Shown here: positions 43,920 to 54,022 of the stretch, piece by piece | Numbering within the stretch: position 1 is the first letter of the stretch | Layout: the number at the start of each line of letters is the position of its first letter | Assembly: GCA_003194445.1 (NCBI GenBank) | Contig: PQXF01000008.1 | Coordinates: 1 to 64,000, forward strand | From: Candidatus Methanogaster sp. | GTDB taxonomy: Archaea > Halobacteriota > Methanosarcinia > Methanosarcinales > Methanogasteraceae | Direction: 5' to 3' | DNA: 64,000 nt | Translations under genes and position numbers: made by a program | The notes under the pieces: model-generated | Databases searched by the model: none | What the model was told of the DNA's origin: nothing | Seen by the model: the letters and a program-made list of their open reading frames with translations, nothing else

Positions 43920-44296
43920 TCCAGATTCACCCCGGAAGTCATGAAATGTTTCAGTACCATTTTGTTCTCCATATCCACGATTACGAGCATTCCTCTGCCA
44001 TTTGTGTAGTCGATCCTATGAAGCGTCTTCTCTGGCAGGTCACCATAGATCACCGGATATTCCCTCGAGAGCTTCGTTATGTTATCAGGATGCAGGACCG
44101 TGATCTCATACTGGCAGTCCTCTGTTATGAATTCATCCGCGAACGACGCATTCATTGCAACCGCAAGGATACGATCATCGGCAATCTCCAGGTTCTGCTC
44201 CTGCGGTTCTCCTCGGTACCCAAACCCGATGACTGCTGCCATGCAGATGGCAGAGAGCCCGGTAAACAGGAGTAATCTCTTGACGCTCAGGATCAT
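43916..44296 (-). CDS. Hypothetical exported or membrane-anchored protein
   Basis: 126 residues. One N-terminal helix (LLLFTGLSAICMAAVIGFGY), then a soluble part containing ADDRILAVAMNASFADEFIT and GRGMLVIVDMENKMVLKHFM, a small alpha/beta pattern. No family recognised. Coupled to the dockerin gene by overlap. Confidence 0.55.
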   Translation of the reverse strand: MILSVKRLLLFTGLSAICMAAVIGFGYRGEPQEQNLEIADDRILAVAMNASFADEFITEDCQYEITVLHPDNITKLSREYPVIYGDLPEKTLHRIDYTNGRGMLVIVDMENKMVLKHFMTSGVNLE

Positions 44297-44316
44297 GATC
44301 GTTTCAGCCCGATTAC

Positions 44317-45157
44317 TTACCCGACAAACTTGATGACATCGCCTGCAGGGGAGTTGTCACCGAATGTCACGTCCGCCGATATGTATGTGGCTTCGTCCGC
44401 ATCAATATCCACTGTCATCCGGTACATATCACCAGGGATCAGTCTCAGTTCACTTACTGCACCGAGCGGGATGTTGAAGACGCCGCTATGGATGCAGTCG
44501 CTAAATGTGCTCTGCCATTCCGAACTGCCTGCTGAATCCGTGATCGTCACCCTCATGCTGCCTGTTTGGAGAGCGCAGCCTGTCGTGCTGCTGGTAAGCT
44601 TTCCCTGGAGCGTTACGATCGTCGGGTGCTTCGAAACGCCATAATATATGAATGCCCGGTTAGAGCCGTGTGCGCCTATGACCAGATCGGTGGAGCCGTC
44701 GTTGTTCAGATCACCCGCGTTGGCTACTGCGTAACCGAAGTGTGTTGCCCCGGTGTGGTCGGCTATACACACATCTGATTTTCCGTCAAAGTCCGGACCT
44801 CCGTAGTACTACTTTGTCAGATTAACTACCCATTCAGGCGCTTGGTGTTGGTTTTGTTTTCCAAACGGTTTGAGGTCGTGCCACCGCCCGCTGTTGATTT
44901 GCCTGTAATGTGACAAAGTAGGAATAGTATACGAATGCCTTGTTAGCACCGCGTGCGCCTATGACCAGGTCGGTGTAGCCGTCATTGTTCAGATCGCCTG
45001 CACTGGCTACTGATACGCCGAAGGATGTCGCTCCTGTATGATCGGATATGTCCACATCCGATTCACCGTCGAAGGGCACCGCGCTCACCGCGCTCGTACA
45101 TGCGAGGATTACTGAAGCGATCCCGAGTACCATGACCAATAGTGTTGTTAGTTTCAT
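44317..45157 (-). pseudogene. Interrupted FG-GAP repeat exported protein
   Basis: The 5' half (45157-44834) has a signal peptide (LLVMVLGIASVILACTSAVS) and one FG-GAP repeat (SVASAGDLNNDGYTDLVIGA). The 3' half (to 44317) has a second repeat (AVANAGDLNNDGSTDLVIGA) and a beta-sandwich. The two are broken by an interruption with stops around 44810-44920. Without it the protein would have tandem integrin-like calcium repeats facing the outside. Upstream-most of the exported-protein set. Confidence 0.75.
44810..44920. mobile_element. Possible 111-base inverted-repeat element inside the FG-GAP gene
   Basis: Ends are TACTTTGTCAGATTA (44810-44824) and TAATGTGACAAAGTA (44906-44920), an inverted repeat with one mismatch in 15. 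It has no coding capacity. Stops in the FG-GAP gene lie within it. Removing it does not restore the frame exactly, and no certain target duplication is seen, so decay or a different origin is possible. Confidence 0.4.
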
Positions 45158-45313
45158 CTACTCCTTCTCCATCTTGTTTTTTTGAAGGTGCGCGCTCATG
45201 GATACCACCCCTTATAAATGTTTCGCAAGTCTGGTCGATAGCGTTGTTGATGCGATTCCGCAGCAGTATCGGTTTTTGTTTTATATCGGGTGCGCGGTGG
45301 AATCGATAGAATA

Positions 45314-46207
45314 TCACATCATCTCAGAAAGCCCGACCGACTGGTCAGGCATCGCGACATACGGGATTGCGCCGAGTGCGCCGATGATACCGTTTCCGTC
45401 AAGCCAGACACGAGTACCCGCATATCTGGCGCATTCGAGTGCGTACTCCCTGAGTAGCACCTCACTCTTGCATTCTCTCCCGTAATCCGCAAGAATCGAT
45501 CCGTCGAAATCGGAGAGTGAGACCATGCCGACCTCATCAGAGACCGAATACGTAAGCAGGAGATCACGGATCTCGGTAAGCACGTGTTCCGCACCGCCAC
45601 CCAGACATGCGAACTCAAGAGCCGTCGAAACGCAGTTCTGCGTCTTTGCAGGCACCGGATGCAACTGCACAATCGAATGAGATATGTACCGGGCAGCATC
45701 GCAGTCGACAGCGCATGCGATGTTGTGCGCAAGACACCATGTCGCACCGACTTCCTTTGAGTCGGTGTCATCGATCCCGATGATCAGCCGGCTCCGTCTG
45801 GGGAGGACAATCGTGCCGCTCCCGACCTTCCCGCCGCCGGATTCGCTGATATCTGACCGGATCACGCCGCTTGCGCCGGCACGGCAGGTGGTTGCACCGA
45901 CCCCGCCGCCGCCAAGACCCGCGTAGGTGATCCGGATATTGTCATCATGTACTACAACGGATTTGATGCCCGCGGCTGCACGCGACGGCTCAAGCACGAG
46001 ATCACACTCGCCGGTCTTGCAGAGGTACCTGATTGTGTTCCCGATCACTTTTGCATCGAGTACCAGCGGGCTCTTCCGGTAATGGTGCCGCGCCCATGCG
46101 GAGCCGCCGTAGCAACTGGAAAACTCGATGATCTCGACGAGACTGTTATCCGCATTTCCGACCGCATATATCGCCTGATACGGCACATTGTAGGGATCGT
46201 CGATCAC
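45314..46207 (-). CDS. Methanogenesis marker protein 11
   Basis: 297 residues. The core SRLIIGIDDTDSKEVGATWC and LAHNIACAVDCDAARYISHS is the IDDTD-type domain shared with tRNA-Ile agmatidine synthase TiaS, as found in marker protein 11 (TIGR03280). The N-terminal YQAIYAVGNADNSLVEIIEF block and the glycine-rich AGLGGGGVGATTCRAGA segment fit. Conserved in methane-metabolising archaea; biochemical role unknown. It starts with GTG overlapping the stop of the LeuD-like gene. Confidence 0.9.
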   Translation of the reverse strand: MIDDPYNVPYQAIYAVGNADNSLVEIIEFSSCYGGSAWARHHYRKSPLVLDAKVIGNTIRYLCKTGECDLVLEPSRAAAGIKSVVVHDDNIRITYAGLGGGGVGATTCRAGASGVIRSDISESGGGKVGSGTIVLPRRSRLIIGIDDTDSKEVGATWCLAHNIACAVDCDAARYISHSIVQLHPVPAKTQNCVSTALEFACLGGGAEHVLTEIRDLLLTYSVSDEVGMVSLSDFDGSILADYGRECKSEVLLREYALECARYAGTRVWLDGNGIIGALGAIPYVAMPDQSVGLSEMM

Positions 46208-46722
46208 TCGTATCCCCCATTCTCTTTGAGATACTTAAGCAACCCTCCGGACTTGCGTAACTCCTGCATGAACTTCGGAATCGGGCTGAAACCACACTCT
46301 GCTCCGGTCGTCACGTTCGCAATCGACCCGTTCTCGAAATCGATCCGCAGTTCATCATCCTTGTGAACATCTTCCGCAATCCCCGAGCATTCGATCGGAG
46401 ACAACCCGATATTAAACCCGTTTCGGTAGACGATACAGGCAAACGACTCTGTGATCGCACAACCCACGCCACAGGCTGCTATGACCTGCGGCGCCTGCTC
46501 TCTTGATGATCCGCATCCGAAATTCGATGCCGTAACGATGATCGGGTTTTCCGCATGCTTGCTATCGGTGTAGTAATCCGGATCGATCGATTCAAAGGTG
46601 CGGACTGTGAGTTTGGAAAGATCGAGCTCGTCGTACTTGTACTTTCCCGAGATCACCTCGTCTGTGTCCGCATCCTGTGGAACTATCCGCAGCACCTTGC
46701 CGGTTATCGGTTCCAGTGTCAT
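46204..46722 (-). CDS. leuD: Aconitase-family small subunit (LeuD-like), atypical loop
   Basis: 172-residue swivel-domain protein: [60 protein letters not shown]. The substrate loop reads YKYD instead of YLRT or YLVY, so it is not clearly isopropylmalate isomerase or homoaconitase. It is coupled by GTGA to marker protein 11. A second small subunit, fused to a methyltransferase, is at 10067. No large subunit is adjacent. Confidence 0.82.
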   Translation of the reverse strand: MTLEPITGKVLRIVPQDADTDEVISGKYKYDELDLSKLTVRTFESIDPDYYTDSKHAENPIIVTASNFGCGSSREQAPQVIAACGVGCAITESFACIVYRNGFNIGLSPIECSGIAEDVHKDDELRIDFENGSIANVTTGAECGFSPIPKFMQELRKSGGLLKYLKENGGYE

Positions 46723-47149
46723 GATATACTGCTTCCACTCAAACCTTTTATATGTGCTGATTCAGGGCACGGTGTCCCTCTCGTCCTTCCCATCCCACTG
46801 TGAAGTATCCTACCAGCGTGGATAGTTCAACTGAAGATGGGATCGATAGCGATCAGCAGCACAGTCGCCAACGCCGATTGCACCGGCTTTCTCTGCAACT
46901 TGCCCGAAGCCCGGACTCATGAAGTCTTCTGCAACATTTCGGTAGTGTCCCATAAACTGTGACTTAAATTAACAATCATTGGGCTTGATGGCGATTTTGC
47001 ATAATTTGGATGCACCACCTAAAACCACCATCAGTAGGGCACATAGGAGCTAAAAAACTGTGTCGGGTCACGAAAATTAGCACACTACCAACATTTCGAG
47101 GCGGGCGGGACAGTCTTGGCTGAGGCGATGCGGGAATTTTCTGAAGAGA
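46723..47149. other. Gene-free stretch with one IS-end-like sequence
   Basis: GGTAGTGTCC at 46941-46950 equals the outer ten bases of the IS1-like element at 54089. It is followed by AT-rich DNA. No matching second end is seen nearby, so it may be a solo element end or chance. No gene recognised. Confidence 0.35.
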
Positions 47150-47636
47150 TCACTCCGGATACAGTTCCACGATCATCTTCCATCTCGAAAGTGGCGTCAT
47201 GATCGCTTTGCCTTTCTTCGTGATTTCCATGACCATGAGAACAGCCTTTTGGGAGATACATTCCGAGTTTTCCTGCGCCGACTGTGGATATGCTGCATTC
47301 GTATCCGCAGGCGGGCTTGTTCTTGGTGTATCGATCGATGATCTTCGATGAATCGGCATCGAATGCGAAATCTCCGCAGTTGGAGCACCGGAGCCCGGTC
47401 AGATTCGGGATAACGATTCGCTCACCTGCCAGCACCACCTCAAATACGAGATCATCTGCAAAACCGACTGTCTGTGAGCCGCATACCGGGCAGGCAGCAT
47501 AAGTGACATTCTTCAGTGGCGATCCGTGTCTACCTGCGCGCCTCTTTGCGATCTCTATTTTTGTCCCCTCCACCATCTCGGGTGTTATCGTGGGAATATC
47601 AGCCATCAGAGGAGGGTTTTCTTTTTTTGTGTTCAT
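47150..47636 (-). pseudogene. YgiT-type zinc-ribbon protein with AbrB-like tail, frameshifted
   Basis: The first part has the zinc ribbon ACPVCGSQTVGFADD and LRCSNCGDFAFDADSSKIID. It continues to CGYECSISTVGAGKLGMYLP and should run on in the next frame as AVLMVMEITKKGKAIMTPLS and RWKMIVELYPE, an AbrB/SpoVT-like DNA-binding pattern, stopping at 47150. A one-base fault lies near 47246-47252 at CCAAAAGG. Such proteins act as antitoxins or repressors. Start uncertain (47636 or 47606). Confidence 0.6.
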
Positions 47637-47697
47637 GTATTCATAACACGCAGCCAGAACGTATTTAAATGGTTGCGGGTCTTACATAACACCAACA

Positions 47698-48969
47698 ATG
47701 AATAGCGATATCGATCACATCATGCGTGCCGCAGAGGCACACCATACATGGTACCGCGACTCCCTCCCGATGATCGCAAGCAACAACCTCACGAGTCGGA
47801 AGGTGCGGATGCTTGCGGCAAGCGATCTTGCTCACCGGTATGCGGAGGGCGTGGTCGGACACAGGTTCTATCAGGGCTGTAAATACATCGACGAGATCGA
47901 GGGAAAGACGATCGAACTCGCAATGAAACTCTTCAGGGCGGAACACGTCAATGTGCAGCCAACATCAGGCGTAGGCGCGAACATCGCTGCTTTTTTTGCA
48001 ATCGCAAAGCCAGGAGACACAATCATATCACTCGATGTTCCGTATGGCGGACACATCAGCCACGTACAGTACTCCGCTGCCGGTGTCAGGGGACTTCGCG
48101 TGATGCACCACCCATTCGATCCCGAGACCATGAACATCGATCCCGACCGCATGACCGCCATGATCAGGGATGTAAAGCCGCGTATCGTGCTTCTCGGAGG
48201 AAGTCTCTTCCTGTTCCCGCATCCGGTTCGGGAGGCGGCTGATGCTGCCCGCGAAGTAGGAGCAACACTTGTCTATGACGGCGCGCATGTGCTCGGGCTT
48301 ATTGCAGGAAAACGGTTTCAGGATCCGCTTCGCGAGGGTGCGGAAGTGGTTACCGGATCCACACACAAGACATTTCCGGGACCGCAGGGCGCGATGATCC
48401 TGTGCAAAGAGGAACTCTCGGACAGGATCGATGAAGCGGTCTTTCCTGGCACAGTGAGCAACCACCATCTGCACCATCTTGCAGGACTCGGGGTCTCGCT
48501 TGCAGAGATGATCGAGTTTGGCGAGGATTACGCATCTTCCGTGATCGCAAACGCAAAATCGCTTGCGCAATCCTTATATGAGCGAGGATTCGACGTGCTT
48601 TGCGAGCCTTATGGTTTTACAGAGTCGCATCAAGTTGCAGTCAATGTAACAAAGGTTGGCGGCAGCATCAGATCCGCAACAAGACTCGAAGAGGCAAACA
48701 TCATCGTAAACAAGAATCTCCTGCCCGGAGATGCGGTCAGCATCACAGACGAGCCGTCCGGAGTTAGGATCGGGACTCAAGAACTGACCCGCATCGGAAT
48801 GGGCGCATCAGAGATGGATGCGATCGCTGATTTCTTCAAACGAATCGTGCTCGACTCTGAATCGCCTGAAAGCGTCAGAGACGATGTGATCGAGTTGAAG
48901 AGCGGGTACCAGAAAGTCTGCTACTGTTTCGATGAGACTGATGCGTACGGTCTTCCAGATGGATTGTAA
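47698..48969 (+). CDS. glyA: Serine hydroxymethyltransferase
   Basis: PLP enzyme converting serine and glycine while moving a C1 unit to tetrahydromethanopterin or folate. 423 residues. Visible: [59 protein letters not shown] and the lysine loop [20 protein letters not shown]-like TATTTAAAT about 25 bases before the ATG suggests a near leaderless mRNA. The next gene is serS, about 220 bases downstream on the same strand. Confidence 0.96.
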   Translation: MNSDIDHIMRAAEAHHTWYRDSLPMIASNNLTSRKVRMLAASDLAHRYAEGVVGHRFYQGCKYIDEIEGKTIELAMKLFRAEHVNVQPTSGVGANIAAFFAIAKPGDTIISLDVPYGGHISHVQYSAAGVRGLRVMHHPFDPETMNIDPDRMTAMIRDVKPRIVLLGGSLFLFPHPVREAADAAREVGATLVYDGAHVLGLIAGKRFQDPLREGAEVVTGSTHKTFPGPQGAMILCKEELSDRIDEAVFPGTVSNHHLHHLAGLGVSLAEMIEFGEDYASSVIANAKSLAQSLYERGFDVLCEPYGFTESHQVAVNVTKVGGSIRSATRLEEANIIVNKNLLPGDAVSITDEPSGVRIGTQELTRIGMGASEMDAIADFFKRIVLDSESPESVRDDVIELKSGYQKVCYCFDETDAYGLPDGL

Positions 48970-49060
48970 AGGGTCGTAACGGAATACTATAATCATCCGG
49001 ATCATTGGAGACTTTTTATCCTGTTGTGGTATCCGCGTAACATCCCCCCTATTTAGATTC

Positions 49061-49090
49061 GTGACATTTGACACATTTGACACATTCGTG
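49061..49090. repeat. Short tandem repeat upstream of serS
   Basis: GACATTTGACACATTTGACA and onwards: three units of about nine bases (GACACATTT type), flanked by TTCGTG on both sides. It may be a control site or simple slippage. Confidence 0.4.
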
Positions 49091-49186
49091 ATAAAATCGG
49101 TAGAAGGGATCACGGATGAACGAATCGCACGAATGTCATGGAGGTAGAGAGAGAATTTAATTAGATTCATCCGCAATCATAATCAT

Positions 49187-50680
49187 ATGTACTTTCATCT
49201 GATCGGCAACTTCAACACGAGCGCACCAGCAGGTCAGGCAGATGCAGACGTATCAGCCCTCGTAAGCGAGGCAAACGAGACGTTGCTGACAAAGGGCGCG
49301 CCAGAAGGGAAAGGCGCACGAATACTCGACTTTCGGATCGAAGATCAGAAGATCAGGGTAGAGATTGAGTCGGACCAGTACGTACGCGTCCACGATGCAA
49401 TTCTCAGGTTGAGAAAACCTCTTGCAACCCTTCTTGGAAAGAAATACCGTATAGGGATCAGGGGCATCGAGATCGAGTCTTACGTTGCGAAGATACCATC
49501 AAAAAATCCAGTCAAAGCAGAAAAAATCCCCTACGTCTCAAATATGGAGTTTGACGGCGACGAGATCACCATCGAAATGGAGATCGGGGAATCCGAGATC
49601 CAGAACAGTATACCTGATCGGATAATCACGCTCATCACGGATAAGATCACGGCAGAAGGGTATGGCGGGAAGGAAGAGCACTGGAACCTGCTCTGGGAGA
49701 GCGCGGAGAAGCCCATCCTGTCTGGCGAAGACCCGACACCGGAACTGGTCAAGCGGAACTGGGTCAAACACGGAGCATCCCGCGGGCAGTGGATATACGG
49801 TCCCGAGGCGACCAGAATCTTCCGCGCATTCGAACAGATCGTGAAAAAGGAGGTTCTCGATTTTCTCGGATACCAGGAGATGATCTTCCCGAAACTCGTG
49901 ACGTGGGATGTCTGGAAGAAATCAGGACATGCAAAGGGAGTTTATCCTGAGATATACTACGTCTGTCCGCCAAAAACAAGGGATCCTGACTTCTGGGAAG
50001 AGGTTTCTGACTACTACAAGGTCACTCATGAGATTCCGCTCGACCTGATCGCGGAGAAGATCGATAAGCCGATCGGAGGACTGTGCTATGCCCAGTGCCC
50101 GCCATTCTGGCCCTTCTTGCAGGGAAAAACGATTGCGGATGATGCACTTCCGCTCCGGGTATTCGACCGCTCAGGGACATCACACCGGTACGAGAGCGGT
50201 GGCATCCACGGCATCGAGCGCGTCGACGAGTTCCACAGGATCGAGATCGTCTGGATGGGGTCGCCGGAGCAGGTCGTAGAGGAGGCGACGCGCATCCATG
50301 AGCGGTATAAGTATATCTTCGAGGAGATACTCGAACTTACGTGGCGGATGGCATGGGTTACGCCGTGGTTCATGGCGCAGGAGGGTCTGACCGGAACCAC
50401 TGGAAGCGAGAAGGTTGGGACGACCGATTACGAGTCGTTTATGCCGTACCGCGACGATTGGCTTGAGTTCCAGAACGTGAGCGTGAACGGAGACAAATAT
50501 CCACTTGGATTCAACGTAAAGGCACAGAGCGGGAATGAACTGTGGAGTGGATGTTCCGGAGTCGGGCTTGAGCGCTGGGCGAGTTCGTTCTTTGCGCAGA
50601 AGGGGCTTGATTACGAGAACTGGCCAGAACCGCTTAAGGAGATCGTAGGCGAACTGCCGAAAGGTTTTGCGTTTATGTAG
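49187..50680 (+). CDS. serS: Seryl-tRNA synthetase, rare methanogen type (SerRS2)
   Basis: Class II synthetase of the zinc-dependent type restricted to methanogens and relatives. 497 residues. The N-terminal six-stranded domain is distinctive ([19 protein letters not shown]). Zinc ligands are expected in [22 protein letters not shown] and [12 protein letters not shown]; motif 2 reads [20 protein letters not shown] and motif 3 [13 protein letters not shown]. Its presence is a strong lineage marker. An AATTTAATTAGATT leader lies upstream. Confidence 0.96.
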   Translation: MYFHLIGNFNTSAPAGQADADVSALVSEANETLLTKGAPEGKGARILDFRIEDQKIRVEIESDQYVRVHDAILRLRKPLATLLGKKYRIGIRGIEIESYVAKIPSKNPVKAEKIPYVSNMEFDGDEITIEMEIGESEIQNSIPDRIITLITDKITAEGYGGKEEHWNLLWESAEKPILSGEDPTPELVKRNWVKHGASRGQWIYGPEATRIFRAFEQIVKKEVLDFLGYQEMIFPKLVTWDVWKKSGHAKGVYPEIYYVCPPKTRDPDFWEEVSDYYKVTHEIPLDLIAEKIDKPIGGLCYAQCPPFWPFLQGKTIADDALPLRVFDRSGTSHRYESGGIHGIERVDEFHRIEIVWMGSPEQVVEEATRIHERYKYIFEEILELTWRMAWVTPWFMAQEGLTGTTGSEKVGTTDYESFMPYRDDWLEFQNVSVNGDKYPLGFNVKAQSGNELWSGCSGVGLERWASSFFAQKGLDYENWPEPLKEIVGELPKGFAFM

Positions 50681-50744
50681 TGGCACTGGGCTGGATCTCG
50701 CCCGGATGTTTTTGGTTTTGAGTTACGTGTTCAGCTAACCACAA

Positions 50745-50780
50745 GATTACACAGATCTCCACAGGATTTCTGTGTTAATC
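50745..50780. repeat. Hairpin-forming sequence between serS and polB
   Basis: GATTACACAGA (50745-50755) faces TCTGTGTTAATC (50769-50780). The motif TCTGTGTTAATC recurs in the longer hairpin at 54023-54071. The rest of 50681-51030 is gene-free apart from the polB promoter region. Confidence 0.4.
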
Positions 50781-51030
50781 TCGTGTAATCACATGGTTTT
50801 TCCAACTCAGCTAAACACATACGGTTTTCGAATATCCGAAAAAATCGAAGTCTCGAACTGACACCGCATGATGAGATCTCCGCCCATACGGCTTTGGGAT
50901 ATTGCTGATAATCGGGTGGAGAAGCCGTCGCCAACCGCCCCTGCACCGGAAAATCCGGATGACGCGGATCAGTATAATCTCGCAATAAAGGCGCGCCACA
51001 TAAAGTTTTATCTCTCGAACATCCCAAGTA

Positions 51031-52575
51031 GTGTCAATGCAGGAGTCATTGATTATTGAGGAGTTTGCGAATGCGGGGTATCAGGTCAGCCCGGATGCGG
51101 TCGCGCTGATCGGCTCGTACAGCGCGCCCGATACGATCGTTTCTAAGGTGCTGCAATCGCTTGATGATTCGGTGCTCGTGGTGGGCAGGGAACATCTCAA
51201 CCTCGGTGGCGTGAAGATTCCTGAAAAGCCGACAGATAAATTGGCGGAGAAAGTAGCAGCGAAATTGTCGAGACCAGCCCATGCTCCGGCAGTGAACATA
51301 CTCTCTGATATCAGCAATGAATCAACATGCATTGGCGAATACTCCGAGTTTGTACGATACTTCCGCGATCGTTACACGCGGTTAAGCGGCATCATCAGGG
51401 GCCGGATCACAGCGCGCCCGATCGAATCGCTGCGCGCGAGGCACAGTGGGCGGGAGTATGACAGCGTCTCGATAATCGGCATGGTCTCTGATGTCAGGAC
51501 GACATCAAACGGCAACAAATTGCTGGAGATCGAGGATCCCACCGGCTCGTTTCTTGTGCTGGTCCGCCCATCCGACCGTGATCTGTGGGCTATCGCATCT
51601 GGCATCGTTCATGACGAGGTGATCGGGGTCACAGGTTCGATCACCAGAGATGGGCATCTTATGATCGTAAAGAGCATCGTGCTGCCGGATCTGCCGAACA
51701 GATACAACCAGATGCTCCCTGATAATGGAAATCGCCATAAGCGATCCCCACCGACGCCACGACCCGTAGGGTGGGGCATTAACGGCAGTGAACACGGTAA
51801 CGGAGACAGCGCGGCTGGTTGCGCAGTCCTTATTTCAGATGTGCATATCGGAAGCGACACGTTTCTTGGGGATGCATTCTCCGATTTCATCGACTGGCTC
51901 GGTGACGGTCCTGAGCCGGTGCAGTACCTGGTAATAGCAGGCGATATCGTGGACGGGGTCGGGATATATCCAGGTCAGGAGTCTGAACTGGAGATCCCTG
52001 ATGTATATGATCAATACAGACGTGCGGCAGAGTATCTCGGACGGGTTCCTAAAAATATCAGGATCATAATAGCGCCCGGCAACCACGATGCAGTGAGGCT
52101 GGCAGAACCGCAGCCAGCGCTACCCGAAAAGATCAGATCGATCTTCTCTGATGATGTGATCTTTACCGGCAATCCCGCGCTTGTTGAGATCTGTGGCGTA
52201 CGGATACTGATCTATCACGGACGCTCGATGGATGACCTGATCGCAACCATCCCGAAGATGAGTTACCAGCGTCCGGAGCTGGTCATGATCGAGATGCTCA
52301 AGCGCAGGCATCTTGCGCCCATGTACGGCGGCAGGGTATCGATTGCGCCTGAGAACTCGGATCATTTCGTGATCGACCGGGTGCCGCACATCCTCCACTG
52401 TGGGCACGTCCACACTATCGGAATGGATCATTACAAAGGCGTCACCGTGGTCAATTCCGGAACATGGCAGTCCCAGACCGATTTCCAGAAGCGGATGAAC
52501 CTCGATCCTGTTCCGGCCCATGCCACGATCGTCGATCTTGCGACGCTTGGCACGAAGATGGTTAAATTTGCGTGA
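51031..52575 (+). CDS. polB: DNA polymerase D small subunit DP1 (3'-5' exonuclease)
   Basis: 514 residues. N-terminal helical part, an OB-fold (YDSVSIIGMVSDVRTTSNGN) and a Mre11-like phosphoesterase: LISDVHIGSD, IAGDIVDGVG, IIAPGNHDAVRLAEPQPAL, YHGRSMDDL and HCGHVHTIGMDHY, all metal ligands present. The large subunit DP2 is not in the window. Start GTG 51031 or ATG 51037; a TATA-like stretch ACATAAAGTTTTATC is about 25 bases upstream, so a leaderless mRNA is likely. Confidence 0.96.
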   Translation: MSMQESLIIEEFANAGYQVSPDAVALIGSYSAPDTIVSKVLQSLDDSVLVVGREHLNLGGVKIPEKPTDKLAEKVAAKLSRPAHAPAVNILSDISNESTCIGEYSEFVRYFRDRYTRLSGIIRGRITARPIESLRARHSGREYDSVSIIGMVSDVRTTSNGNKLLEIEDPTGSFLVLVRPSDRDLWAIASGIVHDEVIGVTGSITRDGHLMIVKSIVLPDLPNRYNQMLPDNGNRHKRSPPTPRPVGWGINGSEHGNGDSAAGCAVLISDVHIGSDTFLGDAFSDFIDWLGDGPEPVQYLVIAGDIVDGVGIYPGQESELEIPDVYDQYRRAAEYLGRVPKNIRIIIAPGNHDAVRLAEPQPALPEKIRSIFSDDVIFTGNPALVEICGVRILIYHGRSMDDLIATIPKMSYQRPELVMIEMLKRRHLAPMYGGRVSIAPENSDHFVIDRVPHILHCGHVHTIGMDHYKGVTVVNSGTWQSQTDFQKRMNLDPVPAHATIVDLATLGTKMVKFA

Positions 52576-52593
52576 TCGACCCCAATCCAAACC

Positions 52594-53250
52594 CTATCGC
52601 CCATATCTCCGCTGGCGCTTCTGGTAGTCTCGCATGATCCTTAAGAAGTCCAGCCGTCTCATATCAGCGAAATTCACATCTGTGAAATACAGTTCGGAAT
52701 ATATCGTCTGCCAGATCAAAAAATCGGTCAGGTGCTTTCCACCTGCACGGATGACCAGATCAGGATTGTGCCTGAAGAGGAGGTGGGATTCGATCATATC
52801 CGAATTGATATCTTCGTAATCGATCTCTCCACGCTCCATCCTCCTTAGAATAGCCCTTATCGCATCAGTAAGTTCGAGTTTCCCACCGTACCCGATCGAG
52901 ATATCAAGTTTCACCTCCGGACTCCTATTTCCGATCGGAATCGTCCTCAGCCCCTGATCGTCCTTTGTGTATACCCTTGCGATCAGATCGGTTCTCGCAA
53001 GTCTGTCGATGATCTGCGAAGCCACGTCCTCTCGCAGGGGGCCATCCGCGATCACAGCGATGTACACGATAAGCGATCCGATGCCGAGATCTGCGCACCA
53101 CGAGACAAATGCTCGCAGTTGTTTAGCCCCGCCCGGTGCAAGGAGATCGCTCTCGGTAAGCGCAAGCGTGAGCCCGACTGGTAGTTCGTACTTGCTGACC
53201 CTTGAGCGCAGTCGGTACTCGTATATGCGTTCGTATATGCGCTGGAGCAT
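52594..53250 (-). CDS. cis-Prenyltransferase-like protein without the catalytic Asp motif
   Basis: 218 residues. The C-terminal half is UppS-like: FRHNPDLVIRAGGKHLTDFL, IWQTIYSELYFTDVNFADMR and the end RDYQKRQRRYGR. The N-terminal signature H-x-AIIMDGNRRWA, which holds the essential Asp, is replaced by LPVGLTLALTESDLLAPGG. It is thus likely the non-catalytic partner (NgBR-like) of a heteromeric enzyme making long polyprenyl diphosphates for glycosylation. The catalytic partner is elsewhere. Confidence 0.8.
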   Translation of the reverse strand: MLQRIYERIYEYRLRSRVSKYELPVGLTLALTESDLLAPGGAKQLRAFVSWCADLGIGSLIVYIAVIADGPLREDVASQIIDRLARTDLIARVYTKDDQGLRTIPIGNRSPEVKLDISIGYGGKLELTDAIRAILRRMERGEIDYEDINSDMIESHLLFRHNPDLVIRAGGKHLTDFLIWQTIYSELYFTDVNFADMRRLDFLRIMRDYQKRQRRYGR

Positions 53251-53428
53251 GACTCGTTATTATGGCGGCGAAAGGGTTATTGGTTGCGCCCAAAAAAGCA
53301 CAGAACCGAAAAGCCCATAAAGAATTGTGTAAGTCACACGCTTGCTGATATATCTAAGATAAGGGACGCTTCTGGATACAATCCCAAATATTCGCTTGAA
53401 GAAAGGTATCCGGGAGCTTATTTAGCTC

Positions 53429-53869
53429 CTAATCACCCCATCTGAATTGTTTTGTTGCTTTTGCAAGTTTTATCTGACGTCCGGTTTCATCCATATCCTC
53501 GATGGTGATGATCACATTGATACGGTCCCCGTCATCAGGCACCTTCTTGAGTTCGGACATCAACTCGTATTCACCGGGACCTGTGTAACTGACAGACCTC
53601 CAGTAACCGATAAAAGCACCCCTGTCTTGCGGGTTGTGGATGCATTTCATATAAACGCCCGGGGTATTCATCGGGGCGTCCTGATATTTCCGTAGTATGC
53701 TTGCGGTTTCGGTGGAAACATCGGTGCTCACAATCTCCGGATTACCTTCGTCATCCTCTGCGACGAGCACCTTTGCCTTTATCACTGATTTTCCATCGGA
53801 TATGCACCCGGAAGCAGCGATCAGAAGAACAAATAGTACCACAGCTGCTCCAATTTGTCCCATGCACAA
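53429..53869 (-). CDS. Hypothetical lipoprotein
   Basis: 146 residues with a signal and lipobox (VLFVLLIAASGC). The mature part (KAKVLVAEDDEGNPEIVSTD, YTGPGEYELMSELKKVPDDG, DRINVIITIEDMDETGRQIK) is beta-rich. No family recognised. It ends the block before the IS1-like element. Confidence 0.65.
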   Translation of the reverse strand: MCMGQIGAAVVLFVLLIAASGCISDGKSVIKAKVLVAEDDEGNPEIVSTDVSTETASILRKYQDAPMNTPGVYMKCIHNPQDRGAFIGYWRSVSYTGPGEYELMSELKKVPDDGDRINVIITIEDMDETGRQIKLAKATKQFRWGD

Positions 53870-54022
53870 GTAAACAGTCCCATATTGTTATTAAGTTTTT
53901 CGGTATCTACGGAGAGTCTTTTTATTATTTTCCGGGAACGTCGGATTGTCTTACGCAACCACAACTGTTAGAATGGATCACTATCGATCTGAAAAGTTGT
54001 TTACACTGATAATCTGTGTCCA

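Noticed and set aside
46941-46950. Second complete IS1-like element
   Set aside because: Only ten bases match the element end, and no opposite end or transposase is present nearby.
49061-49090. Short repeats before serS as a T-box or other riboswitch
   Set aside because: The repeats are simple and archaeal serS genes are not known to use T-boxes; no supporting fold was seen.
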